DNA of 64,000 bases from Dipylidium caninum (Eukaryota; Platyhelminthes; Cestoda; Cyclophyllidea; Dipylidiidae), in assembly GCA_017562135.1 (NCBI GenBank), contig QEYB01001046.1, positions 3,720,001 to 3,784,000 of the forward strand, in the 5' to 3' direction. Shown here in pieces: positions 37,906 through 49,845 of the stretch (the first letter of the stretch is position 1; each line of letters starts with the position of its first letter). The position numbers and the translations under genes were made by a program. The notes under the pieces were generated by a model. The model was not told where the DNA came from. It ran no database searches and worked only from the letters and a program-made list of their open reading frames with translations.

Positions 37906-40900
37906 TCACACTAACATATTAGTAGAGGAGAATTGAAATCGCTGCTCGTCATCCATGATCAACTCATCAACAGAGAATTTCAAATCAGGTACGTCAATAG
38001 GAGAGCTCGACATCGTCTCCCGTAATGCAGGAGAGGTGGAACTACACTCTTGATAAGTTGTGAAGTCGAAGTTGTTTGCTGGAAGGGGCAAGAGGGAGAA
38101 AGAACCGAACTGATCACACAGGGGGGCCACGGCAGTCTGTGGAATTGGGGACGTTAGAATTTCATTGAAGTCTTTAGACGATTGTTGTATTGCAGCTTGA
38201 CGTCGGCGAAGCCTCTCAGCCAAACTTAACTGCATTTGAGTATTGGCAAAGAGAAGAGAAGTGACTTCTGGTGGCTCGGCCATTCTTTGTGTCGAAGTTA
38301 ACTGATTATTAAAAAGTGGGTGGTTAATTGAATCAAAGTTGGGTTGCGAATTTGCATACTGAGTTGACGTGATTGCCAAATCACTCTGTTCATAATTGTA
38401 GTTGATTATGTCCTTTTTGGTGAATGCGCCCGAACCTACAATGTGGTAAAAGTGTTTCATCGTTTATCTATTAAAACGGGAGAAGGTTGTTAATTATGGT
38501 AATACGAGTCAATAAGCACTAGAGATTGGGTGTTCGAATAAGCTCCTTAGCTACATTAGATAATCTCCTGAGGGATTCCACACCCATCAATGAACGAACC
38601 CAGAAACATACTGGATTAACACTCTACCAAGGAACATTTTACTCTACTTCACGGTTCGGAGGACATATATTCCCCCCACATCTTATTATTCATTATCCCA
38701 ATGTCAAATATAGTTCAAGGGTTTAAGATATGCTGCCACCTATCATGACGTAAAGACAAGTAATAAGTGTGCAAATAATGATTTAACAAAAGTCTCACCT
38801 AGGGAGTCGCCACAGGAACCTTGATTGTACCTATTTCTATGAACCAGACTGGGTGGGATTCTGCTTAATCTGTTTTCAAAGTTGTTCATTACGTTATGGT
38901 TATCAGCACCGGGTGTTAGGGATGTGAATGGCGGTGATCGACGGGCGTTAGGATAGAAGTTACTTTCTTCAACTTGTAGCGGTCTGTTTGTGAACAACGA
39001 AGGATCGGACCATATACTTCGTTGATTTTGTAATGGGTTGTCCGTTGACTGCTGTATGGTTGGCTTTTGCAAATAACCATTGGTGACGTGAATGTGATCC
39101 TTGATTTGATTCGTGTAACTAAATAAATCACCCTCGCTGCAATTCTGCTTAATAAAAACAGATTAAATTCAGCCTAATCCTTGGGAATAAGGGTTTAAGC
39201 AATATTTAAAAACGCACATCAGAGAGGTTCTGGTCTGGTGGGAGTAAAATTTGCCGCTGGCGTTCTATGTGCCTTTGATTATTAATTTCAGCCAAAATTC
39301 TCTGAAGACTGCCGAAATCTTTATCAGTTTGTCTAAAATCAATTAACAAACACATATTATTATGCCCTCAAATAACGGTCAGTGAAATGCAGCACATTTG
39401 CTCATTTTTCGGTCGAAATAAATCATGCCAGTTGTTTAACAAATTTGACTCTTGAGATAAGTATGATACAAACTTGGGGAATTAAAATTATCTTAGCTTC
39501 AGTAAAAATGATACAAAGAGCAAATTCCCAGACAATTGCACCGAGACAGCAATGAGACTTTACAACATCTTTGTTAAGCTTACTTTTGATATGGGAGTAG
39601 ATCATTAAATTGCGGAGTTAAAATTGGATGATGCCTGCGCATGGGTTGGATGATGGCAGGATTTTGTAGCGTCTGTGGTCGACAAAAGTTGGAGCCTTTG
39701 GAATCATTAAATATACGAGAAATGGCGAGTGCTTCGCGTATTATCCTTTCGCCGGAGTTCGGTGAAATAAGGTCCCCAAGTGGGGCAACTGGTTCGTTTT
39801 CACAAAGGACAGGGCCTCGCCTCCCCTCTGCATTGCTCATAAGAGCATTGAATATCGACTGCTGTTGTTGTCTTTGCTGATGTAGCTGTTGAGGGGGCAA
39901 ACTATTTGCGCTAAAGACGTCCGGACCCGAATGCAAGCCAGAGGGAGTAGACTTGAGAAAATTCATGAAGTTCATTTGATCCAGCGAAAGAGTGGATGGT
40001 CCCGGCTGAAGAGTTACGCGCTGCGGAACTCGAAGTCCATCCGTTTTGTCTGCTGGCTTTGCCCAACTGACCTCAATTCGCGATCCATCTAGGTAGTAGC
40101 CTAGACGTCATTAATGAAGGCAAACGGCAAATAGTCTTAGTCTTCGGATTTTATAGACTTTGCCTATGTTTTTAAAATCAGCATCAAGAAAAAACGCAAA
40201 GCGTACACTGAAGACTTGGGGTCCAATTACCCTAACGTCGGGTTCAGATGAAAAAAGGAATTTTATCATACATAATTCTTAACGGAAACCAAAAAATAAA
40301 TATAACTCGTCAGCAACTTAAAGAAAAACACAGAGCAAAAGACGCTTTTACGTTCGGCAAAATTTGTTCACTGGTAATTGCACACAAAATTAAGTCTAGA
40401 AGAGACTAAGGTTACTTAAGTTACTTGCATCTAAACGTCATATAGTCCAACCGATTTAAAGTAATTTGCACATAGCGAATAAAAGTCGACTCGAGTATCT
40501 TTGCATAAACTTCGACGTTCAATCCATAGTGCTCTGTGTATGTTTATCTACCTTGGATTGCCCCCCCCCCTCATTTCTGCCTTTTCGTATCCCATTTCTC
40601 CTTATTAAGCAGTATCTCTCAAAAACTCACGTCACGAGTGGAGAAGAGTAGAGGCGCGGGGAGGGGGGGGGAGCAAAAGAAGTAATTAATACTTGCTTAA
40701 GATAAAAACAGGTGAATAGAAAAACTTGCCGTTCATAACTGCTAGTGCATTTGCAGCAAAGGTTCGGTCAGTAAAATGGATGAAGGCGTAATCTTTCATC
40801 TTCTTAACACGTTCAACGGCGTTCTTGAAGCCTGCAGCAAGGCTGAATTGGGCCCTCAAGGTTTCTTCTGTGGTGTTCAGCATCAAATTTCGGACATAAA

Positions 40901-42131
40901 GAATCCGAACCTGTTTTAACCATAAATTTACGTAATTCTATAGTTTTAGCTTTTCCTTTTGGGATTAAATACAACAGAAAGGGCGCCGGTTGCCATCTTA
41001 TCTAAGAAACACATGTGCCCTGGAGGTAAGGGGAACCTGACAGGTCCTCACACCATGAAACTTATCTCCTTAGTTTCATTGAATTTCCGGTGAATCATAA
41101 ATTTCGGATTACAGGTGAGTTCCAATTGATCAAAGCGAATATTGCTATTCCTACTTATGCATTGCAGTAACATCGTCCGAAAATTTTCGCGGCACTTCGA
41201 AGACAACAGACATTTAATTAGAAGAGGTAGAGAAGAGTTATAGCCTACCTTCGACATGACATCTTCATCTACCTCACGCTCCGGTTCTGCCCAATCTACG
41301 GCCACCTGGTGACCCCACAGATGTATCCGACCAGGTATCAGTTTTCTCCGAGCCATCGCTGCAGCCTTGTGATTTTCATACTCCACAAAGGCAAATCCGC
41401 GGTTCCTTGTTTTATCCACCACGCTAGGATAGACTATAACATCCCTCACCCCTTCAGTCACTTTAGCCATCTCAAAAAATATTTCCTCTTTTGTTTTAGT
41501 TTTGGGAATCCCGCCGACAAAGAGACGACAATTGTCAACCGAAAAACAGACTCCCAGAGCTTTGGACTTGCGTATCTCATAGGCATCAAGTTTTTGAACG
41601 GCCTTCCTAGTGTCCTCACGGTTGGTGTAGATGCAGAACCCGTAGCCACGGTTGCATCCACTGAAATCCATCATGAGGCGAAACATGTAGACCTTACCCA
41701 CACTCTCAAAAACGGGCACCAACTCATCCTCAAAACAGTCGCGTGGAATCTTTCCAATGAAAATCTCACAACCGCGTGCGGGTGGTGGGCCGTCCCAGTC
41801 GGGTGGGGGGCCGTAGCGGCGCTGCCCGTTCTCCTGCATGATAGGGTAGCGCGTTCTTTCGATCAGACGCACCAGAGCTTCTTCACGAGAGAGAACCACC
41901 GCATTCTGGTTCTTCTGTTGGAGCTGCATGAGAGGAAGGGGTGCAGGAGTAGAGTTTGTTCTAAGCTCGGAGGTGGTCACATCGTCACAGGTGTTACTTT
42001 GCTTAGTCTTTACAGCGGTTCCCGTTCCAGTTGACTCGTTGGTTTGTTTGATGGAATCATTATTTTCGATTTCGTCATTGCAGTCACTGCTGTATTCGGA
42101 TTCATCAGAAGCGCCATAGGTGTCCAATAAG
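37906..42131 (-). CDS. A1CF/RBM46/RBM47-type triple-RRM RNA-binding protein, 5' end open
   Basis: Family members bind AU-rich RNA in nucleus and cytoplasm and act in mRNA stability or editing. Exons: 41249-42131, 40730-40910, 39584-40100, 39218-39332, 38799-39144, 37906-38435; about 857 residues. Before RRM1: [21 protein letters not shown]1: [19 protein letters not shown] with [11 protein letters not shown]2: [18 protein letters not shown] with [20 protein letters not shown], then [22 protein letters not shown]3: [19 protein letters not shown] with KDYAFIHF, then [15 protein letters not shown]. The RRM2 linker favours A1CF/RBM46/RBM47 over SYNCRIP/hnRNP R. The intron after 40730 uses a GC donor (G|GCAAGT). 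The first exon follows an acceptor (taatacag) and has no early ATG, so a 5' exon is missing. The last 300 or so residues are Gln/Asn/Ser-rich with no visible double-stranded RNA-binding domain. Confidence 0.9.
40561..40570. repeat. Poly-C run (C10)
   Basis: Ten C in a row inside an intron of the triple-RRM gene; a G-rich run (GGGGAGGGGGGGG near 40659-40671) follows about 90 bp away. Confidence 0.85.
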
Positions 42132-42800
42132 CTGTATTAATGTAATGATAATCATCTGAATGATATTTTAACACTTTTCCAATGTGTGACTATGATATCG
42201 TGACTTAAAAGGAAATGTACACCTCTATCTAATAATGCCACCTGCCGAGTTGAGCTGTTCAAAAGTACCTCATTAGTAAAGTGGATGTTGTCACTCGTTT
42301 GTCGAAATCAAACTCAGATAGACAAAAATGCAGTTGAATATCTAGGCATAAGTCCTGATAATGTTCATTGTAAAAAATCGTTCTGATAGACCCTGCAGGA
42401 GGGTTAGGCGAATAAAAAAGGTTGATTTTGTCTTAAATTAGGAACGTTGCGAACTGTTAAAAGCGTTAGACATGAAAAAACCTTCTTATTATTAGAATAA
42501 AACAATAGTGATTCCACATTTGAAAACAGGAAATCAAATAAGATACGCACGATATCAACTGCACTCACTTTGATGGTGAATAAAGGTAATAGTGCCTACT
42601 AATTTTAAGCACATTGACGTCAAACGACTTAGGAAAAGCGTAAATAAGTAATTAGCATTGCTTTAAAGTGGTAAAACAAGAAAGTAAAAGGGCAAGCATA
42701 CCAGTTCTTCCAGAGCTTCTCGACATCTACCATGGCAGAAGGGACAATGAAATATGCGCTTTACGCGGCTCCCAGCAAGCAGCTTGAATGTTCGACGCAT

Positions 42801-43049
42801 TTATTGATTTACCGGAGGCGGGTCAATAAAGTTGACGTACAAAGAGAGGCGCTTGTCTCGAGTTAGCAAATAGGAGACGTAATGAATTAATTGCATTTGC
42901 TGTGTCTCGCGTATTAGTTCAACCGTTGGGGCTGATGTGCAGCACGGTGACATGACACCTTGGATTGACACCACCGACTGTTTGATCAATGCAAGTTCGT
43001 CGTCTAAACGGAATTCCCGCATAAACCTAAACGTATTTGAAGCATACAA
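42801..43049 (-). CDS. Unrecognised candidate 3' exon
   Basis: The minus-strand frame contains FMREFRLDDELALIKQSVVS and LTRDKRLSLYVNFIDPPP, a plausible protein composition, and its stop overlaps AATAAA. An acceptor (tacgtttag) precedes FMREF. About 150 bp upstream the start-like MPDAGQ is followed by a strong donor CAG|GTGAGT, but the phases do not match. It may be a small gene or chance; I do not know the family. Confidence 0.3.
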   Translation of the reverse strand: MYASNTFRFMREFRLDDELALIKQSVVSIQGVMSPCCTSAPTVELIRETQQMQLIHYVSYLLTRDKRLSLYVNFIDPPPVNQ

Positions 43050-43222
43050 TGCTCCAATTAAAGGTGAAAATGGAATTACATGGTATATTTTAGAGATAAA
43101 ATATTCTACGTCCCTCGTGGCTTAAGTGTCGGTTAGGGGCGTAGAATTTTCTTTTAAAAGAAAGCCTGTCAATTAAAATAGGAAATTAACTCACCTGCCC
43201 TGCGTCGGGCATGCAAGTCAAG

Positions 43223-43237
43223 CCCCCCCCCCCCCCC
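43223..43237. repeat. Poly-C run (C15)
   Basis: Fifteen C in a row, the longest homopolymer run of this kind in the window. Confidence 0.9.
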
Positions 43238-43972
43238 TCTTAGCTGTCGGACTCAATATAAAGCATCCTGAACGAACATAGTTCAAAGAAACCTATTAAT
43301 CATTCCGAAGTAGCAGTATGTCAGAGTCGAGTTGACTGATTAAGATCATTACTCTTACATTCACTTTGAGAACAGTGATTGAATGTGCGGATAACTACGA
43401 TAGGACGGCTAATCATTCAGTGAATACCGAGATTAGGACGCGATCATCTCTGGAAGGAAATCCGTGAGAGCCACATTACTCTGCCAAAGCAACAAGTTAT
43501 TTTTTAACCAAAGTATCACAAAATTGCTACGGTCTTCAAGGATTTATGCATACTAGCTCAGACTCTTGCACAGAAATTTACTGGCCACATACACCGTTTT
43601 ATTCGGAGATGCTTCGCCGAAAGATGCTGACTTGTACGACCCCGAGTTCTTAAATGCTGCAGAAACCGAAGATAGTATCTCAGTGAGGGATAAAGTAGTT
43701 AATTAAAAACAAAAAAGCCTTATCAAAACCTGGTGATCATGCACAGTGGGTAAATTTTCAGTGCTTTGAAGTCAAATGAATAACCACATTTTGGTTAAGC
43801 ACAGGCGTTACGTCAAATAAGAAGACGGGTAACTCACAGCTATGCACATAAGATAGCCATAACTTAAATTAACGGACATTCAAAAGTCTCACTCGGTGCG
43901 TGCAATTATTTATTCGTCTAACAAAAATTAGTTAACAGGAATGTTTATTAAATTCCATACAAGGAAACTTTA

Positions 43973-45136
43973 CTAGGGTTTGGCTCCCTTCTTCTTTTGG
44001 CTAATGTACGAAAGAAAACTATTCCAAAAGAGAGCTACGAAGTTGACGACAAATAGCCTATGGGGAATATGCCACCAAAAACCCAAAGTTACCTGAAGTG
44101 AACTGGTACGAATGTAAAATTAATGAATTGGACGGCTGGCCAGATCTAAAATCAATTAAAAATCTGCATTCACACCTCGACGTGGGGGAAGACACGCTAA
44201 CCAAACCCAGAGCGGCAGCAGACACGGCCGCCCCCAAAACCCTTGAGCACCCATGCAACCACGTCTGACCTTCCAGTTATATTCGAATTAGGGAAATACA
44301 AGTGTTTAGGCTGCAAATATTGCTACATACCTATTTTTGGAAATTTTAATTTTTCATACAGCTCTTATATGTTGTTTGAAACCGGATTTATTAATTCCGT
44401 TTAAGCATAATATTTAACCGAACCTTCGGATACAAAAGTTAAATAACTTGGCGCTTGTAACTGTTTAAACCTCTCAATCGGTATTGTGAATTTGGTCGAC
44501 AGACCCCGTTTCGATTGACAACGCAATAAAACTCCCTCACATCTGGCAATATGGTGCGGTCGCATTTAGGGAGATGAAAAAGAACATACCGTATAGTTTA
44601 CTGCCAGAGCAGAACAAAACGTCTCAGCTAGCCCCCGTCTGGCTTCATCAACTGACCAGTTTCTGGTGAAACTAGCCAAGCCAATGATAGAGCCGCATAG
44701 CAAAGGCGCCATCACAATCTAGAAAGTGGGAGGTTCTGGACACATTAATTTAAATTCACCTGATCAGTTGATACCATCTTCAGGGTCCGCATCACCGATT
44801 GAGCCTTGTATAGCTTATCCAAGAAAGCATACCAAAAGTTTAGTGTTGGACCCTATACTCACCACGTCTTATAAACAAATAACTGATGAACTCACTATAA
44901 CAAATAGGCCGATTGCGCTGAATTTGACAGTTCGAGACAACATCCAATTTTCCCGTCTCTCCACAATCTTCTGAGCAATAATATCTCCACTTCCCATAAT
45001 CAAAGCTAAAACAAGGGACCGACGAGAATATTTTTGCCGATAAAGCCAAGTTACCTGTTGAGATGGCCTGTGTCCTGAGGGGATATCTCACCAAGAGGTT
45101 GGAATAACCTTGCCATAACTTCAAAAATCGTGACAT
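43973..45136 (-). CDS. MPV17: MPV17/PMP22 family membrane protein
   Basis: MPV17 is a four-helix protein of the mitochondrial inner membrane linked to mitochondrial DNA maintenance; paralogues PXMP2 and MPV17L sit in peroxisomes or mitochondria. Six phase-consistent exons: 45055-45136, 44896-45005, 44760-44852, 44590-44718, 44093-44145, 43973-44057; 183 residues against about 176 in human MPV17. Colinear hallmarks: LWQGYSNLLVRYPLRTQAIS, GSGDIIAQKIVERR, GPTLNFWYAFLDKLY, DQIVMAPLLCGSIIGL, FTRNWSVDEA, IWPAVQFINFTFVPVHFR (the family signature) and VALFWNSFLSYIS. Four of five introns are 35-49 nt. The exons are too short to be obvious open frames. MPV17 is preferred over PXMP2 because of length and C-terminus, but paralogue assignment is tentative. 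Confidence 0.9.
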
Positions 45137-47789
45137 CCTCAATAGTTCTTGGCGACAGTGAAATGCTAAAAGGCCAGGAATTGAAGGCTATCGATGCCGA
45201 AGGGCAGAAGTTTAGGCGAAACAAGTCCTTAATACCAATTGTCCTAGCCTACAGCCCCGTTCTACGCCATATTTCATGTTTAGAGGTAAACTCATACAAA
45301 TATATTTAAACTTGAAAGAAACAGTCACCACGCGATTGTAATGCAACTATTCCAACAGAATCCAATATCTTATAACCAAAGAAACGGCTACATTGACAGG
45401 ATGAAATAAGCGCGACTCGCTGCAATTAACTAGGACTACTGGCGTGAGTCAACTCACTTGTCTCTTGTTAAGAATACGTGAACGGAGTATTTATATTACA
45501 AAGGAGCTTCCTGTTTATGTGACCAAAAGTGTGATGATAAAAGAGCGTTAGCTTACGCTCAACCGTAACGTCACTGCAACCAGTATAGTCGCGTCTCTGA
45601 CAGAAGTTAAAAAGGGTACACTTCACATTGACAGAAAACGGACTATTTAAAAAACCGCTTTTTAGTGACATTATTTGCCTAAATCAAGTGTAGACCTCCT
45701 TTAGAACAATATAAAACACATTCGCCTTTGTAGTTCATTTGTTAAATTGTCTTCGGGCTTATTGAATTAACATAGATCGCATGGTATACTGACCTTAGAA
45801 ATACCACTATAAAATGGTGTTGTAGCCCTGAAAAGATATTAACGACCAGTATGGTAATTTATAAGCCACCGTTCAGGCTTTTGGCACCTGGTGCAGTCGT
45901 TAGGCCTTGACGGCTATTCACTCCGCATTCATTAACAGACTTTCGCGCTATGATGCACGATATGCATGCTCAGGAGCCAAATGGAGGCCCACATAGTTAG
46001 TGAACAATATTTCTCTTAGGTATTCGAACTTGATTAAAAAACCGGTCTTAAGTAGTGTAATAAACCCCGAAGTTAGCCACGAAATACGGAACATATAGGC
46101 AATCGACCTGAAAATCTCCCCGATTACATCTTGCCGATTCTCACTTAGCCATTTGCACGATAGGTAGGAGTCTAACAGAATGGTATAGTACTTACTCCTT
46201 ACTGACGATTTGCTGTATTCTAGGAGAAAACTTTGGTCTCTAGTATCGACTTTTTGCACAATGGGCGTTTTACTACATGAATCCTTTTAAGCTTTATGCC
46301 ATTCCCTTTCCTACATAGACATGCATTTGAAAACGAAACCGCCTGAAAGAAAGGGTGGGTGGAACACATCTTCCAACGTGGGAGAGTGGACTCGTAAAAC
46401 TTGGGCATAGTATTCTCGGTCTTCGTAAGTGACGTTCCAATCGACTGCATTTATTAAATTTCTGGTTCTGCGACATTGCGTCCATACTTATTATGTGAAA
46501 CGTAGTTATGTGGATAGCAGTGCAGTCACGGCATATTCTCATGCCAATCACCAATCGTTCTTCCGACTCAATTTAAGTGACTTAACTTTAGTCGTTTCAC
46601 TGCACAGAAGCCATGACAGTCATTATAAGTGATTTTCATAAATAACGCGTAGATGCCCACCAACCAATAGTTCTAAGACTTCCCTGGAAGTCTCGTTGGC
46701 TTACCAAACAGATGCTTCATGAGATAGACAGCTTCTGAACGGCGACACACCTGGCTTTCCCACAATTTACCCATAATTGCAAGTTTTTCATTCTGTCGAC
46801 CTACTGATACACCGCGTCTGGGTCGGAGACTTTTCCAGCGGTCAATGTCCAAGCCGACTCGTCTCAGCTACGCAACCTGGCGCCGCAGACCCACACGCCA
46901 ATTCACCGCCGCTTGTCTGCCAGTCTTGGTAATCCCACCGCGATCAAATACTCGTAATTACTGATTAATGGACACTTTGGTCTTTACGTCTTACTCATGT
47001 TTCGAGCGATCCGAAGTCACATTTTTAGGACCCTGTATGGCCGATATGTGCAGTGATTCAGTGGCGTTAAAATTGGGAAATGACAGAATCGGTTGCAGTA
47101 AGCGTGCTAATTATTTAAAGCGATGAACATTAGCCATTGGGGCATTCGACTCACTTTACCTACTGTAACAGGCGCTACATGAATAAGAAATAGAAACAAT
47201 CTAGGAAACAAGCGTGGAAATAGGCTCCCTTGCTCCTGTTTATCACCAATTTCAAACACCAGTGTCGGCCAAACGGGGAACCTCAGAATTGGCACTAAAT
47301 ATGTCGCAACTATGCGAAGCCAATACTCACGAGTCACTAATTCGCTCAAAAAAGTAAGGATGGGTGCCTCTTTTCCTATTCTCTCACGAATTATCAGAAA
47401 ATAGGTCAAGAAGACGGGAATTATCAATTAACAAATACCAAATTAGATGAATGAGAAAAACATAACGAGTAAGAGTGCTTTCGTTCTCAAAGCTGAGTTG
47501 TCGAGTTGCCATTCCATGTTTCTTGATCATCTGCATCATCAGTTGCGTGTGATAATCTGGCGATTTTACCCTAAAAAGAAAATGCACGAATTCTTGGCGA
47601 TTTCTACTGTCTTTTTTGTCCGAATTTGAAACAAAATTTATTACCATTACTAGTTTCTTGCGAGCGTTAGGGGAATTTAAATTGCATTTTAAAAAAACGC
47701 ATCGTCTTTTGAGGCGAAAAAAATGAACCAGTGCTTGTGTGATTTATCCTTTTTTGAATTTTTCGCTCTTCAGAACTTTTGTAAGGACA
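45137..47789. other. Intergenic region upstream of MPV17-like gene
   Basis: About 2.6 kb with no recognised exon. Overlapping minus-strand frames at 47107-47427 and 47384-47647 are hydrophobic and protein-like but match no family I know and contain no clear splice structure. Confidence 0.4.
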
Positions 47790-48430
47790 AAAACAAGTGA
47801 TAGTCTGAGGACACTAAGGTCGGAAAATACGGTGAACGCGACATGACGCAGGATGATGCCCCCACCCGCAGATACCGCCAGATTCTTTTCCCGGACCACT
47901 GTCTTGAAACCACCTGAATGAACCTCTGTTTCCGCTTTTAAAAGTTCACAACGTATTGGCCCTCGAACGCCTCACGACATATATTATGTTCTCACATTTA
48001 GCCAAATTTTGTTTAAAGGTGGAAGGGCTAAGTGCTCCGCGTTTACAATATGCCTTTCTTGGTAGGTAATCCATTTTTCATCCCCAGCTATCGTCCGGTT
48101 TAAGAGGCTCGATTTTACTCCGAGGAAGCGGAGATGTGCGTATGACGACTCGATCATCCAAACTAATGTGGCCCCCTTCTCAAACATTTCTACACCAATC
48201 TTTCCGAATATAGTTTGGTGAGCTGAATTAAGCCTTCATACAACCTCCGATTTTGTCGAAAAAAGGTCTTGCTTTAACGTGGTTTCAGCATCGTCGTCGA
48301 TCAAAGACAGTCACCCAGAACATGGCGTAGCAGAAAGATTGAAATCAAATGTTCCAAATTTTTTAAACCATCTGCATGCCCTATCAGAAACTGTGCCTCC
48401 ACTAAACGCTATCAATAAATTTCTATATGC
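47790..48430 (-). mobile_element. Mariner transposase relic, copy 1
   Basis: On the minus strand, frames broken by stops and shifts follow a mariner transposase: a helix-turn-helix remnant (SDRACRWFKKFGTFDFNLSA near 48370), LNSAHQTIFGKIGVE, then TIAGDEKWITYQERH (the first catalytic Asp context, GDEKW) near 48080. A weak C-terminal trace continues to about 47790. No terminal inverted repeats were found by eye. The element cannot encode active transposase. Confidence 0.75.
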
Positions 48431-48912
48431 TTTTGCAGCATTTCTTTCTTACTGAAAATCGTATAAAATATAGAGGCGTAAATTAACTTTATCGGTAACC
48501 ATGGATACACTGTCACTTCACACCTAAGACTCACGTGAATCAACATGGTTTTAGTTAATTTTCCACGTCAGAATGTATACATTAAGAGGTAAAAATAGAG
48601 AGCCAAAATGCGCCCAACTTTCTACCGGACAAAAATCATTGTCATAGAAAACGACAGAACTTTCCATATTGTAAGATAGCCAGACCATGTTTTATATTAA
48701 TTGTTGCCGCCATTTATAAATGAGAAAGAAAGCTATGGGTTGTCAAAGATTAAGTAAACCGAGAAGTAATCACGTTTTCGATGTGCTTATTCTCATCTGT
48801 TTCATATGGAGATGCAGTCCGGGAGGCACGTAAGTTTTGATGATACGATCAAGCTGCGTTGTAAATTGTAGTCTTCGGTCAAAGTGTTCTCATTTTAAGG
48901 AGAAGGAAAAAT

Positions 48913-49600
48913 GTCAAGGCCATTACTGAAAGGACATATAGGTCATTGTATGCTATTTAAGTTCGATCAAGGATTGAAGGCAAAAAAACAATGAAGAAGA
49001 TTAACGACACCTACGGCGAAGTTCTAAAACCACGCAAGTATTATCGTGCTTTTAAAAGTTTAAAAACGGAAATAGAAATGTCAGAAATGTTTGAACGAAA
49101 GAGACCACCTCCAAAGTAGGTGATAGCCTGAGAGCAATGACCGACTCAGATCCCCATCAAACTGTTAGGGAATTATCACTAAGGTTCGGTTGTCCATGGT
49201 TTGCAGTTCAGAACCATCTTCACCGCATACCAAAAGTGTATAGACAAGAAATTAGGATTCCTCATGAATTGACAGGGACGGCACTCGATCAGCGGCGCAC
49301 AATCTGCGCGTCTCTTTTTTCTCGGTATGAAGCCGATCCGTTTTAACGACGAATTGTAACTGGAGATGAGAAGTGAGTTGGTTGGTTGGCAAACAGTGAT
49401 TCTACACGAAGAAAAAAATAACGGCTTTCCCTAAAAGAAGTGCCCATTTCGACACCATCACTAACAATAAAAGCCCCTGTTTGTGTGTAGTGGGAGTTTG
49501 AGGAATCATACACCATGAACTGCTTTGACCTGGCCAGACCGTTGCAGCGATAGCTTATTGTAAACAACGATCGGTTTTGGTTAATTACAAAAAATAACCT
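48913..49600 (+). mobile_element. Mariner transposase relic, copy 2
   Basis: Plus-strand frames follow mariner in order: LFKFDQGLKAKK and MKKINDTYGEVLKPRKYYRA (N-terminal helices, with a shift in an A run), DPHQTVRELSLRFG near 49150, IPHELTGTALDQRR, CASLFSRYEADPF, RIVTGDEK at 49349-49372 (catalytic Asp context), then FEESYTMNC and DLARPLQR in the region that normally holds the second Asp. Several stops and at least one frameshift make it a pseudogene. It diverges from copy 1 with about 480 bp between their 5' ends. Confidence 0.8.
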
Positions 49601-49845
49601 TCAACAGGGCGACTCAAAGTCGCATGCTGTAAATACAGGAAAAAACCATGGAAGTTGAATTTTAACTTTAACTTATTCACCATATTCATTCGATCTCGGC
49701 GTCGGGGGTACCACCTTTTCAATATATGGATAGAGCAACTGACTATACTGACAAAAGGTATCGTACAACGGAAATGATATTGTTAATGAAAATGTGAGAT
49801 TCTTTTAATGTTTCTCGCCAACGAAGATTTTGATTACTTTTCTGT

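Larger units (their letters stand above)
42132..43972. other. Region between triple-RRM gene and MPV17-like gene
   Basis: Holds a C15 run and two unplaced candidate exons. A minus-strand frame at 42801-43049 ends in a stop overlapping AATAAA, with strong donor-like GGCAG|GTGAGT upstream near 43191-43197. A plus-strand frame of about 43570-43690 ends at a possible donor AAA|GTAGTT. Neither belongs to a family I recognise. Confidence 0.35.

Noticed and set aside
41309..42034. 241-codon plus-strand open frame
   Set aside because: Antisense to the RRM exons of the triple-RRM gene, with no family match; the minus strand carries conserved RNP motifs.
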